Assembly (NCBI RefSeq): GCF_004344915.1
Contig: NZ_SKFG01000019.1
Location: forward strand, 1-55,616
DNA: 55,616 bases
Reading direction: 5' to 3'
Source: Paenibacillus albiflavus
GTDB taxonomy: Bacteria > Bacillota > Bacilli > Paenibacillales > NBRC-103111
The position numbers and the translations under genes are program-made. The notes below the pieces were generated by a model. It saw nothing but the letters and a program-made list of their open reading frames with translations, searched no databases and was not told where the DNA came from. Numbering within the stretch: position 1 is the stretch's first letter; the number at the start of each line of letters is the position of its first letter. Shown here piece by piece: positions 8,386 to 17,103 of this stretch.

Positions 8386-8690
8386 AATGTCAATCGAGAT
8401 TTGTTTATTCGATATTCCTGCGATATAGGATCATCCTTTCAAATATAATAAGAGTAACAAAGATTAGTATAAATTAATTATATTAGCTTATTGGTATATG
8501 ATATAGAACCAATACAAAAATCTTTTATTAGACCAATTTGTAATGAGAAACGTAACACGAAGATCATAGACCATTGCGTTAACGGGTACGATAGTTCAAA
8601 AAAGCGACGGGAATTTTATTCCTCATCGCTTTTTGCATTACTAAAACCAGACTGTCACAGCAAATCCTCTAGCATAGTAGTCCGATTCTT
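8386..8690. other. 305-bp intergenic region with a dispersed terminator repeat
   Basis: The stretch lies between the divergent side of the acetyltransferase and the end of the prolyl hydroxylase. Its one clear element is the hairpin at 8598-8650, which recurs at 49440-49490. The remaining 200 bp show no convincing gene. Confidence 0.5.
8598..8650 (-). terminator. Bidirectional terminator, copy A of a dispersed 50-bp repeat
   Basis: AAAAGCGACGGG and CCTCATCGCTTTT form a stem around an AT loop. On the minus strand a run of T follows, so it can terminate the prolyl hydroxylase gene. The sequence, including the flanking TTTTTGCATT and CTAAAACCA, recurs almost unchanged at 49440-49490. Confidence 0.75.
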
Positions 8691-9344
8691 CTATGACACA
8701 CGAAAGCTTTGTCTTCTCATCCACATCGTTGCCACCCATTTCTCACCTTGGATCACAGGTGTTCCTGCATGCAGCGTAAGCTCATTTAATTCATGATTGC
8801 TATAAAAATACTCAAAGTAGACAGCCATTCCTTTGCAAGGGAAAACAGACAAATTAAGTGTAGGAAATGCCGTCGCTCCGCCTTCCTCCACATCATTCAA
8901 ATACATCACGAGCGTACTTATGCGATTATTGTTACTTGCTCGACTCGTCTCTGCAAAGAAATCATAATGGGGCTTATACTCTTGACCGGGAGTGTATAGC
9001 AGGACTTGCAAGCCATCGCCATGCTCAATAGGGATATTCATAATTTGCGAGATTCGCTTCTCAATTCGTGTAACCGTCTCATTCTCTTTCTCTTCACAGA
9101 ACACCCCTCTACTCGTTCTAATCGTATTGACCTCACGGTCTTCCCCAATTCTCGAGCGTTGTAGTCGTTCCTTGGACAGGTCGATAAGCTTATCGCATTC
9201 CTCATCACTAAGCACATTTCCTAATACGACAATCAGCGGTTCCTCGTATTTGGCGAGTATTCGAACCTCCCGATCCTCTGTCTTAATCCTATTTCCAACA
9301 TGTTCAAATATCGTCCGTTCTTTCTCCGTCGCATTCCCTATCAT
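8691..9344 (-). CDS. 2OG-Fe(II) oxygenase, prolyl 4-hydroxylase type
   Basis: The 217-residue protein has the double-stranded beta-helix of prolyl 4-hydroxylases. It uses 2-oxoglutarate, Fe(II) and O2 to hydroxylate proline. The iron triad His126-x-Asp128 (KPHYDFF) and His192 (LHAGTPV) and the 2-oxoglutarate lysine Lys202 (GEKWVATMW) are all present. YTPGQEYKPH, STLVMYLNDVEEGGATAFP and MAVYFEYF are typical family segments. Bacillus homologues act on proline-rich or collagen-like peptides; no collagen-like gene is visible here, so the target is unknown. No signal peptide, so cytoplasmic. Single-gene unit followed by the hairpin at 8598-8650. Confidence 0.88.
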   Translation of the reverse strand: MIGNATEKERTIFEHVGNRIKTEDREVRILAKYEEPLIVVLGNVLSDEECDKLIDLSKERLQRSRIGEDREVNTIRTSRGVFCEEKENETVTRIEKRISQIMNIPIEHGDGLQVLLYTPGQEYKPHYDFFAETSRASNNNRISTLVMYLNDVEEGGATAFPTLNLSVFPCKGMAVYFEYFYSNHELNELTLHAGTPVIQGEKWVATMWMRRQSFRVS

Positions 9345-9465
9345 TCTAGAGCAGCTCCCATTTTATATGACATTCATATAAAAATAATATACCATTAAAT
9401 GGATAAATCCGCTCAAATAATTTCAAAAAAATTGCAAATTATCAACTTTCTTTAACTGTCGCCGT

Positions 9466-10347
9466 TTAATGTTTACTTACTTTCTTCTGAAGCAGAAAAT
9501 CAATCTTAGTCTCCGCAACAATTATCGCTGCCAAAATTAAGATAATACCGATCACCATACGTATCGTCAGTATCTCATGCAGAATCAATACGGAGAACAG
9601 AGCACCAAACAAAGCCTCCGTTGATAAAATAATCGCCGCCTTCGTCTCCGTTGTATGTTTCTGTGCGATCGTCTGCAGCAAAAAGGCGATTGTCGTACTA
9701 ATCACGCCTAAGTATACTGTTGCGAGAATCCCCTTGCTGGCAAAGTTAATATGTAGCGCTTCTCCCCGAAAAATAACAACAATAACGGATAGTAAACATG
9801 CCGTTATCATTTGAACAATTGTCAGTCCGATTGGCGAATGCTTTTTGACAAACTCACCTGTAAAGAAGATATGAAAGGCAAAGCAGATCGCACATAGCAA
9901 GGTCAAGCCATCGCCAAGATTGAGACTAAACTGCGCCTCTAACGATAATACACCAACACCTAGAATAGCTAGAAGCGTACCGAGCAATCCAAATTTATCA
10001 ACTCTTCTTCGATAAAGCATATATCCGATAAACGGGACAATAACAACGTTAACTGCGGTTAAGAAGGCATTCTTCGATGGCGTCGTATACTGCAACCCAA
10101 CCGTCTGCAAAACAAAGCCAAGGAACATAAATATTCCTAGCATGATTCCTGCTCGAACTACCGAACGATTCAATGTCCGTAAATGCTTCATAAATATAAC
10201 CGACATTAAACAGGCAGCAATTAAGAATCGAATCGCCATTACCTGAAAAGCCGTTAATGTCTCAAGCGAGATTGCAGTCGCCACAAACCCGATCCCCCAA
10301 ATGACGGCAACTAGCAGCAATCCAAGCTCACCAACATACTTCCTCAT
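9466..10347 (-). CDS. DMT-superfamily (EamA) transporter
   Basis: The 293-residue protein has about ten membrane helices arranged as two EamA repeats (about 5-135 and 145-285). The first begins ELGLLLVAVIWGIGFVAT and the second DGLTLLCAICFAFHIFFTGEF, the usual repeat starts. SKNAFLTAVNVVIVPFIGYMLYRRR is the conserved end of repeat one. It is an inner-membrane permease, probably exporting a metabolite or amino acid; the substrate cannot be read from sequence. It stands alone, divergent from the glyoxalase-fold gene. Confidence 0.85.
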   Translation of the reverse strand: MRKYVGELGLLLVAVIWGIGFVATAISLETLTAFQVMAIRFLIAACLMSVIFMKHLRTLNRSVVRAGIMLGIFMFLGFVLQTVGLQYTTPSKNAFLTAVNVVIVPFIGYMLYRRRVDKFGLLGTLLAILGVGVLSLEAQFSLNLGDGLTLLCAICFAFHIFFTGEFVKKHSPIGLTIVQMITACLLSVIVVIFRGEALHINFASKGILATVYLGVISTTIAFLLQTIAQKHTTETKAAIILSTEALFGALFSVLILHEILTIRMVIGIILILAAIIVAETKIDFLLQKKVSKH

Positions 10348-10530
10348 CTTCTTATTCTCCTATCACCATTTGATCTTTTACTAGATGTACATGCTCTGAA
10401 TTATATCGTATTCGATTGATAGCAGTGAAGACCCGTTTTATTTAGAAATTTCAAATATAGTTTATATTTTTAATGAAACAGGATAGTATAATAATAGAAA
10501 ATATAGGAAGTCAAACCATAGGAGGAAATT

Positions 10531-10926
10531 ATGGGTCGATTAGTTCATTTCGAAATTCATGTAAATGACATGGAACGTGCTAAGATGTTTTATGGCGAGG
10601 TGTTTGGATGGACATTTGAGGATTGGAGTGACTATGCTGGGATGCCTTATTTCGGAGCTATGACAGGTGATGCAAAAGAACTCGGAATCAACGGGGCTTT
10701 GATGCAACGTCAAGGTGCTTCCCCCGAGCCCGGTCAGGCTTTGAATGGCTATGCATGTACTATAGGAGTGGAAGACTACGATTCTACTGAAACAAGAATT
10801 CTTAATCTTGGCGGTAAGCTCGCATTGCCAAAGTATGCACTGCCTGGAATGGCATGGCAAGGTTATTACATTGACACAGAAGGAAATACTTTTGGCATTC
10901 ATCAACCAGATGAGCATGCAAAATAG
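10531..10926 (+). CDS. VOC (glyoxalase/bleomycin-resistance) family protein
   Basis: The 131-residue protein has two beta-alpha-beta-beta-beta units, starting GRLVHFEIHVNDMERAKMFY and closing with GYYIDTEGNTFGIHQPD. His and Glu at metal-site positions (FEIHV; DTEGNTFGI) fit a metal-dependent VOC fold, but the reaction is unknown. Start chosen at ATG 10531 because AGGAGG lies six bases upstream. Single gene, ending in a strong terminator. Confidence 0.82.
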   Translation: MGRLVHFEIHVNDMERAKMFYGEVFGWTFEDWSDYAGMPYFGAMTGDAKELGINGALMQRQGASPEPGQALNGYACTIGVEDYDSTETRILNLGGKLALPKYALPGMAWQGYYIDTEGNTFGIHQPDEHAK

Positions 10927-10946
10927 AGTTATACAATCACATAGAC

Positions 10947-10975
10947 AAAAAAGCGACCTCACAAGGTCGCTTTTC
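10947..10975 (+). terminator. Bidirectional terminator
   Basis: AAAAGCGACCT and AGGTCGCTTTT form a perfect 11-bp stem (10949-10974), flanked by A and T runs. It serves both the VOC gene and the convergent propeller gene ending at 10983. Confidence 0.85.
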
Positions 10976-10982
10976 ATCGTAA

Positions 10983-12407
10983 TTATGGAACAATTTCAAA
11001 AACAGTGCCTTGGTTAAAATCAGTTACTTTCATAGAGCCATGAACCCCTAAATATAGTCTGGACTGATCTAAATTCGTTCCCAAACTAACATAAAAAGCT
11101 GATTGAGATCCAAAATTATAATCGATTTCAATAACACTAAAATCATTTAGTTTGCAATCCATTCTTACCCTAGTGTAAGCTAAAACTCCTCTAACCGGAG
11201 ACCCAGCTCCTTCATGCCGGGCAAGATCGGTAAACACTACACTTCCCGTTAAATCGGGAATTTGATTCCCCATATAGGACTGGACACCAGTAAGTGCAGT
11301 TCCTCCAAACTTATCGGTTCTGGGATCTTTATGATAATAACTTATTAAAGGCGGAATACGCTTCACAGACGTTTTTATTGCTTCATCGTAATAAGCAATT
11401 GTTTTCTCATCCAAAGTCGAATTTGGGGAGCAGCCCCTTATAAACGAAGTAGGAAAAGCACCCTCCCACCCTCGCCAGCCAAAGTTAATAAATCCTTCTT
11501 GATCAAGTTCAGACTTCATTAAAGAAGCTTGAATAAGCTGAGTAACCGGTATTGGTTTATAATGAACGAATGAAAAAATCGACTCTACCAAATCCTGTCC
11601 AACATTCCCCACATATTTAATATACTGATTAAAATACCATTGATATGAAATACCTGGCATATTGCGAACCCCTTTGGCAATTACCGTAAGCGTCTCCTGA
11701 ATAGGTGCTGGGAGTTCATCAAAACGTGTGACTACGGGTGGGTTATTGATAAATGAATGCTTATCTACATCAATTTCAATAATTTTACCCGCTATTTCCA
11801 TATCATCCTGACTTAAATTAAATGGATCATAGCCTGATCCTCCATCTCCAGTTGTTAAAACAAGCTTTCCCGTTTCAGGTGAAAAGTTTAAGCTATTGAC
11901 ACCATTATGATTTAAAAATGGTCTTCTTATATTAAGTAATGTTCGCCGTTTTTGAGGTTGACCATTCGATTGTACAATCCATTCTTCAACTGTATCAATA
12001 TGATCATATTGAATTTCTCTATTTATCCACTTTAGGTTTAAGGTTCTAGAATCACACGGGTTAGGCTTAAAAGATTCAAAAGCACCTGGAAGAGCACCTG
12101 GACCTTGGGTTCCAGCTACTGAATAATGGAGATAAAACAGACCATTATAATAAAATTCGGGATGAAACGCCAGCCCTAGCAATCCCCGTTCATCATATCC
12201 ACCACTAGAGGCACCTAGTTTTATGATTCGCGAGCGAATATCCAAAAAAATCCTTATAACTCCGTTTCCTATGCAAAAGATCTCTCCTACCTGGGTTGCA
12301 ATAAATAATCGTTCAATTGAATCACCCGGAAGTATAGCTGTTTTCAATACAGTGGGTAAATTTAGCTTGCTTACAATGGGTCGCAAACCAACCTTAACTT
12401 TTATCAA
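10983..12407 (-). CDS. PQQ-type sugar dehydrogenase-like beta-propeller (GSDH family)
   Basis: The 474-residue protein has the glucose/sorbosone dehydrogenase propeller signatures: DERGLLGLAFHPEF, NHNGVNSLNFSPETGKLVLTTGDGG and AKGVRNMPGISYQW. The His in NHNG and the Arg in GVRN match positions used by soluble glucose dehydrogenase to contact sugar and PQQ. There is no signal peptide, which is odd for a PQQ enzyme, normally exported. No PQQ synthesis cluster is visible, so the cofactor and reaction are uncertain. The start is TTG 12407: AGGAG lies 11 bases upstream and the frame has a TGA three codons before it. Convergent with the VOC gene. Confidence 0.75.
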   Translation of the reverse strand: MIKVKVGLRPIVSKLNLPTVLKTAILPGDSIERLFIATQVGEIFCIGNGVIRIFLDIRSRIIKLGASSGGYDERGLLGLAFHPEFYYNGLFYLHYSVAGTQGPGALPGAFESFKPNPCDSRTLNLKWINREIQYDHIDTVEEWIVQSNGQPQKRRTLLNIRRPFLNHNGVNSLNFSPETGKLVLTTGDGGSGYDPFNLSQDDMEIAGKIIEIDVDKHSFINNPPVVTRFDELPAPIQETLTVIAKGVRNMPGISYQWYFNQYIKYVGNVGQDLVESIFSFVHYKPIPVTQLIQASLMKSELDQEGFINFGWRGWEGAFPTSFIRGCSPNSTLDEKTIAYYDEAIKTSVKRIPPLISYYHKDPRTDKFGGTALTGVQSYMGNQIPDLTGSVVFTDLARHEGAGSPVRGVLAYTRVRMDCKLNDFSVIEIDYNFGSQSAFYVSLGTNLDQSRLYLGVHGSMKVTDFNQGTVFEIVP

Positions 12408-12598
12408 CCAACATCACACTCCTAACAAAAAAGGCCAGCCATTTCGGCCATTTCCGCTACACTCACCATTTATATGATCAAATGCTTGTTTGTTATGTTA
12501 GATAGTCCGCCAAAGTGGAATAGCTATCATATTTCCATATTTGAACAATATGTATTAAAAAATAACGATAATTCTATCAAAATAATGAGGAGGTAGCT

Positions 12599-14707
12599 AT
12601 GATTAGAAGAATGCTGAGAAAAAAGTTTCTTTTTACAAAAGGACTGCTGATTCTAGCTTTGCTTTTAAGTACAATCCTTTCCGTGCCTGGCCCCAGTGCC
12701 TATGCCGACACGCCCGATGATGTCTACAACATAGGAGCAGGGATTTATGACATTACAGGGGATGCTGCTGAAGTCAGAATGATGGGGTATGCTTCCACCG
12801 ATCAAATTACTGCTGGAATTCATACTAGACTACGCTCGAGAGCGTTTGTCATCGGTGATGCAGCAAATACGAACAGAGTCGTTTTTGTTAGCGCTGATCT
12901 CGGTATTATGCCTCGTTCTGTCACACAGAAGGTCGTTGAAAAACTGCAAGCCAAATTCGGCGGCTTATACTCGGATCGCAATGTTCTGGTTAGCTCCACG
13001 CATACGCACGCTGGACCTGGTGGCTATTCTCACTACGCGCTTTACAACATCACTATTTTGGGATTCATCAAAGAGAACTTTGATGTCATCGTAAATGGCA
13101 TCTACCAGTCAATTGTAAACGCTCACAACAATATGGAACCAGGACACATTGCTATTAATCGCGGGCAATTGGAAGGTGTGTCTGTCAATCGCTCATTGGA
13201 CGCTTATCATAATAACCCCGCTTCCGAAATACAAAACTATACAGATGATGTTGATAAAACAATGACAAGCTTGAATTTTATCAATACTTCAGGTCAACCA
13301 ATCGGAACCCTGAACTGGTTTGCTCTGCATGGTACATCTATGAGTAAATACAATACGCTTATCAGCGGTGACAATAAAGGCTACGCCTCCTATTTGTACG
13401 AGAAGAGTATGAACACCGATTATTCAAATACCAAAACATTTGTTGCTGCCTTTGCACAAAGCAATGAAGGAGACGTATCTCCCAACATTTACGGAAACGG
13501 CGTTAAGGGATATGGGAACAATGAATTCGAAAGTACCGAATACGCAGGACGCAAGCAGTACGAAGCAGCAGTCCAGTTGAATGATACGGCTACACAGTAT
13601 TTAAGCGGTTCCGTTGATTTTAGACATCAATTTGTTAACTTCGAGAATATTAGTGTTGCACCTGAGTATGCGGATGGAACAGAAAGACATACAGCTCCTG
13701 CAGCAATGGGCTATTCCTTTGCAACTGGCGCCGAAGATGGTCCAAGTGATATAGCCATGTTTCATGAAGGTATGACGCAAGACGATTATCCGTTTGGCTC
13801 TGCAAATGCAGTAAGTGTAACTCAAGCATTTATAGGTATCACGCCATTTTTTGGACCTATTGTGGGAACATATTATCCTGAGTTGTGGTCGCTTCATTAT
13901 CCAAAGCCGATTCTATTTGCCACCTCAAAGGGGCAGCCTTATCCATGGACACCTAACGTGTTACCACTGCAAATCCTCAAAATCGGACAGCTCAGAATCA
14001 TAGCCGTACCTGCAGAGTTTACAACCATGGCAGGGCGCAGATTAATCAATACGGTTCAATCTATAACTGACGACCCAGACGGCCTTTACGTCATAGCTGG
14101 TCTTTCCAACACCTATTCAGACTATGTAACGACCAAAGAAGAATACGATACCCAGAACTATGAAGGGGCTTCGACCTTGTTCGGACCTTGGACGCTTGCA
14201 GCTTATCAACAGAAATTTGCCGATTTAGCAGCCTCTCTGAAAAATGGAACACCATTAGACAACGGCCCTACACCAATCGATTTAAGTAACAAGCAAAACA
14301 ACTTCCAAACAGGTGTAGTTTTTGATGATGTGCCTATTGGCAAGCAATTTGGCAGTATTGTGCAAAATGTAGAACCCTCTTACAACAAAGGAGATGTTGC
14401 GACTGTCACCTTCTGGGGCGGGCATCCCAAAAATGATCTCAAAACGCAGTCCACTTTCTTAGAAGTTCAAAGGAAAGATGGCGATAAATGGACCGTCGTT
14501 TCAAGAGACTGGGATTGGGATACGAAGTACATTTGGAAACGGGTCACCCCTGGCGGTACAACCTCGCAAGTGACCATTGAATGGAACATTCCACAGGAAG
14601 CAGCCTCAGGAACCTATCGAATCGTTCACTACGGCAATTATAAAAATGGATGGGATCAAAAAATCTATCCATATACAGGGACTTCGTCGACCTTTATAGT
14701 GAATTAG
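12599..14707 (+). CDS. Secreted neutral/alkaline ceramidase
   Basis: The 702-residue protein belongs to the neutral non-lysosomal ceramidase family, which hydrolyses ceramide to sphingosine and fatty acid. A signal peptide (residues 1-36, ending PSAYAD) sends it out of the cell. STHTHAGPGG supplies zinc-binding His135 and His137, ALHGTS supplies His244, and SNEGDVSPN carries the nucleophilic serine at about 294. The N-terminal catalytic domain spans to about residue 540 and the C-terminal Ig-like domain (about 560-702, WDWDTKYIWKR, GTYRIVHYGNYK) closes it, so length is normal. Ribosome site GAGGAGG. Single gene. Substrates presumably come from eukaryotic lipids in the habitat. Confidence 0.92.
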   Translation: MIRRMLRKKFLFTKGLLILALLLSTILSVPGPSAYADTPDDVYNIGAGIYDITGDAAEVRMMGYASTDQITAGIHTRLRSRAFVIGDAANTNRVVFVSADLGIMPRSVTQKVVEKLQAKFGGLYSDRNVLVSSTHTHAGPGGYSHYALYNITILGFIKENFDVIVNGIYQSIVNAHNNMEPGHIAINRGQLEGVSVNRSLDAYHNNPASEIQNYTDDVDKTMTSLNFINTSGQPIGTLNWFALHGTSMSKYNTLISGDNKGYASYLYEKSMNTDYSNTKTFVAAFAQSNEGDVSPNIYGNGVKGYGNNEFESTEYAGRKQYEAAVQLNDTATQYLSGSVDFRHQFVNFENISVAPEYADGTERHTAPAAMGYSFATGAEDGPSDIAMFHEGMTQDDYPFGSANAVSVTQAFIGITPFFGPIVGTYYPELWSLHYPKPILFATSKGQPYPWTPNVLPLQILKIGQLRIIAVPAEFTTMAGRRLINTVQSITDDPDGLYVIAGLSNTYSDYVTTKEEYDTQNYEGASTLFGPWTLAAYQQKFADLAASLKNGTPLDNGPTPIDLSNKQNNFQTGVVFDDVPIGKQFGSIVQNVEPSYNKGDVATVTFWGGHPKNDLKTQSTFLEVQRKDGDKWTVVSRDWDWDTKYIWKRVTPGGTTSQVTIEWNIPQEAASGTYRIVHYGNYKNGWDQKIYPYTGTSSTFIVN

Positions 14708-14808
14708 AAGCTAATTTGCTTTTATTTCCTTCGAATCTATGCTTTTATTAAAATTAGATATGTGCGTTCATATTCTACGATTTTATTGTAGCTGAAGGAG
14801 AACTCTAG

Positions 14809-15096
14809 ATGAAATATAATATGATCCCGGATAAATGGAAATGGAATGGAATTGTAACCATAGGTGGTATATTAATTGGAGCAGGGATTGCTGATTGTAT
14901 ATTCGCCCTTAATCAACTCGATCTTAATCAACTAGCCAGAGGGCTAACGATCTCTAGTGCAGGACTTACCATTTTAGTTATCATGGATAACACCAAAACG
15001 CAACGGGAAACCGAAAAAATTCAAAAAGAAAATCAACATCGGTTAGAAAGAGTTGAGGAACAGCTAAATGAAATAAAAAAACTGCTGGAAAAATAA
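14809..15096 (+). CDS. Small membrane protein with C-terminal coiled coil
   Basis: The 95-residue protein has two hydrophobic segments (IVTIGGILIGAGIADCIFAL and GLTISSAGLTILVIM). A charged helix follows (residues 62-95) with heptad-like spacing and Lys/Glu/Gln bias (ENQHRLERVEEQLNEIKKLLEK), suggesting a cytoplasmic coiled coil. An AAGGAGAA ribosome site precedes the ATG. I do not recognise a named family. Gene spacing gives no partner; it ends at a bidirectional terminator shared with the BlaR1-type gene. Confidence 0.65.
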   Translation: MKYNMIPDKWKWNGIVTIGGILIGAGIADCIFALNQLDLNQLARGLTISSAGLTILVIMDNTKTQRETEKIQKENQHRLERVEEQLNEIKKLLEK

Positions 15097-15140
15097 AAAA
15101 CGGTGTCCCCAAAGTGAATAACTAAGGGACACCATCTTTT
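15096..15140. terminator. Bidirectional terminator
   Basis: GGTGTCCC (15102-15109) pairs with GGGACACC (15126-15133) and has an A run before it and ATCTTTT after it. It lies between two convergent genes. Confidence 0.8.
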
Positions 15141-16584
15141 AGTATAGAGGCAAACTTTTTAAACGATCAATTAGATTCCGCAAGCTTGTTTCGTCTGTGG
15201 CACAGTGCCGAACATCCTCACCAAGAAGCTTGTCGGCCTGTTCTCTCGTGAACGTGAAGTTATGTGCTGTGCCATCATTGTGACCTGTGTTGTCAACAAT
15301 CGAATAAGTAATACTACCGACATTATCTATCAGGCTTAAGAGCAGAACAGAATTCCGATAATAGGTTTCACCACTTAGAGCACCTTCTTTTACAGCTCCA
15401 GTTGCGTCATTTATTTCATAATTGATAGTCACTCCATAAGGCTCAGCCGTTGTTTGAAGCTCCATCCCTTTACCTTCCAAACCTTCAGGTAGGGACATTC
15501 CGCCAATTAGTCCACCTACCTTACTGGCGTCACCCACATAAAGTGTTTTGCTCTTCATAAGCTTATCTATATTGTATCCGGAATAAGTTATCTGCGGGGA
15601 AGGTTGCAACGATTGCTCTAAAAACTTAGGGTTCGCCGTACACCCTACAACCAAGGCTGCAATAACGATTATTGAGCTTGCGACCATCCAAGAAGAGGGC
15701 CTACGATAGGAGAGTATATTTTTAATTCTTGCTTTAACATTACTCTCACCAAAGGCAAGCGGACTACCGGTTAGTAAATTGCTTCTTCTTATTGAAAAAG
15801 AAAGCAAAGCTGTCGAATAGCCTCCTTTAATCTGGTCACCCATCTTGCTCACGACACGCTCATCGCAGGACATCTCCATATCTTTACTCATAAGCGCATA
15901 TGACAGCCACATAAGAGGATTAAACCAATGAACGATAAGTAACAGATAGGCAAAAGGTTTGATCAAATAATCTCGTCTCATGATATGCGTTTGCTCATGC
16001 AATAAAATGTAGGACAGTTCATGTTCGCTTAAGCCGATCGGAATGTATATTTTCGGCTTTAGCATACCAAATACAAATGGCGTGGTAATCTGATCAGTCT
16101 CAAAAACATTATCCTTAACGAGAGTAGCCGTTCGAACTCTACTTAGCATTTTCAAATACGAAGCGATGCTGTAAAGAAGCAAAATGGCTGCGCCTGACAC
16201 CCAGATTATACTTCCGATCCAAACGATGATTTGCATGGGGTTCGCGCTTACCATTGAAGTAGCAGCTGGAAGTGATGAATTTACAAAACGGCTAATCTCC
16301 CTAAATCCAGCGTCCATAACAGGATATTTGAGCATCCCGATATCCATTGGCACAAACTCCATAAACCTTGTGCTAGTTATAGCCTGGGGCTGAATCAGTC
16401 GCAATAAACTGAAGTCTGAAGTAAAACTAACGGGGATGACCAGTCTGATGCCTACGGCCAACCATAGGATATAGGAGAATATTTTAGGAACGCGCCTCAA
16501 AAGAAATCTCACTACGATAACCGCAAGTGCCACGTAGGTTGCCGTTATGCTCATATTAAGGATGATAAGAAACAAATTCGTCAT
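15139..16584 (-). CDS. BlaR1/MecR1-type M56 membrane metallopeptidase with DUF4825 domain
   Basis: The 481-residue protein has four or five membrane helices and a cytoplasmic M56 zinc protease: His196-Glu-x-x-His200 (LLHEQTHIMRRD), with a downstream Glu in MEMSCDERV. After the last helix (about 295-310, with a lipobox-like VVGCTA) the extracytoplasmic part is not a penicillin-binding domain. It is a DUF4825-like domain (YSGYNIDKLMKSKTLYVGDASKV, about 335-400) plus a short C-terminal region. The family cleaves or triggers loss of the partner repressor when the outer domain senses a signal. It overlaps the BlaI-type repressor gene by four bases. The signal is unknown and probably not a beta-lactam. 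Confidence 0.85.
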   Translation of the reverse strand: MTNLFLIILNMSITATYVALAVIVVRFLLRRVPKIFSYILWLAVGIRLVIPVSFTSDFSLLRLIQPQAITSTRFMEFVPMDIGMLKYPVMDAGFREISRFVNSSLPAATSMVSANPMQIIVWIGSIIWVSGAAILLLYSIASYLKMLSRVRTATLVKDNVFETDQITTPFVFGMLKPKIYIPIGLSEHELSYILLHEQTHIMRRDYLIKPFAYLLLIVHWFNPLMWLSYALMSKDMEMSCDERVVSKMGDQIKGGYSTALLSFSIRRSNLLTGSPLAFGESNVKARIKNILSYRRPSSWMVASSIIVIAALVVGCTANPKFLEQSLQPSPQITYSGYNIDKLMKSKTLYVGDASKVGGLIGGMSLPEGLEGKGMELQTTAEPYGVTINYEINDATGAVKEGALSGETYYRNSVLLLSLIDNVGSITYSIVDNTGHNDGTAHNFTFTREQADKLLGEDVRHCATDETSLRNLIDRLKSLPLY

Positions 16585-16940
16585 TTAGTTGCCTCCTCAA
16601 TAATCCGCTTCAACTCCTCCGCTTCCTTCTCAGACAATTTCTTATCACCTAGAAATGCGGTTAAAAACTGAGGCAAAGATCCGTTAAAGGATTTTTCAAC
16701 AACCGTCTGGCTTTCGTATTTCTGTGCATCTGTTTTCTTAATGATTGCAGTAACCAATGCTCCCTCGTTCCTGAGGATCCCACGCTCGCAGAGCTTTCTT
16801 AGAACGGTATAGGTCGTGGACTTCTTCCAGCCAAGTTTGGTCTGGCTGAGCTTAACAAGATCTGTAGAATTAATGGGTTCATTATCCCAAATCAGGCATG
16901 CGAATTTGTATTCGGCATCAAACAATTTGTATGGTTCCAT
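16581..16940 (-). CDS. BlaI/MecI/CopY-type repressor
   Basis: Starting at ATG 16940 gives 119 residues with the BlaI winged helix (KFACLIWDNEPINSTDLVKLSQTKLGWKKSTTYTVLRKL) and C-terminal dimer helices (SEKEAEELKRIIEEATK). The frame extends to 17018, but that would run through the operators and promoter, so I reject it. An AAAGGG site precedes 16940. It should repress its own operon with the M56 partner by binding the GTTTA-type dyads upstream. Partner overlap is ATGA-like (four bases). Confidence 0.88.
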   Translation of the reverse strand: MEPYKLFDAEYKFACLIWDNEPINSTDLVKLSQTKLGWKKSTTYTVLRKLCERGILRNEGALVTAIIKKTDAQKYESQTVVEKSFNGSLPQFLTAFLGDKKLSEKEAEELKRIIEEATK

Positions 16941-16960
16941 TCTGATCGGCCCTTTCGACG

Positions 16961-17018
16961 GGTTTATTGAAATAAACCTAATTGCAATGAGTTTATTACA
17001 GTAAACCTCGATTGTCAA
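16961..17018 (-). promoter_or_regulatory. Promoter and two BlaI-type operators
   Basis: On the minus strand TTGACA (17018-17013) and TAAACT (16995-16990) are 17 bases apart. One dyad, GTTTACTGTAATAAAC (17006-16991), covers the spacer and -10. A second, GGTTTATTTCAATAAACC (16978-16961), sits just downstream. Both share GTTTA/TAAAC ends, as expected for a dimeric repressor that blocks its own promoter. Confidence 0.8.
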
Positions 17019-17052
17019 TAGTTGGGCTCAAATGGTATAGGTTAAAGGAAGT

Positions 17053-17084
17053 AAAAAGCAGACCTCCGAAGAAGTCTGCTTTTT
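17053..17084 (-). terminator. Terminator of the SLH protease gene
   Basis: AAAAAGCAGAC and GTCTGCTTTTT form a perfect 11-bp stem, with T run on either strand. It lies 20 bases past the stop at 17104. Confidence 0.9.
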
Positions 17085-17103
17085 ATTTATCCTATGGATA
17101 CGA

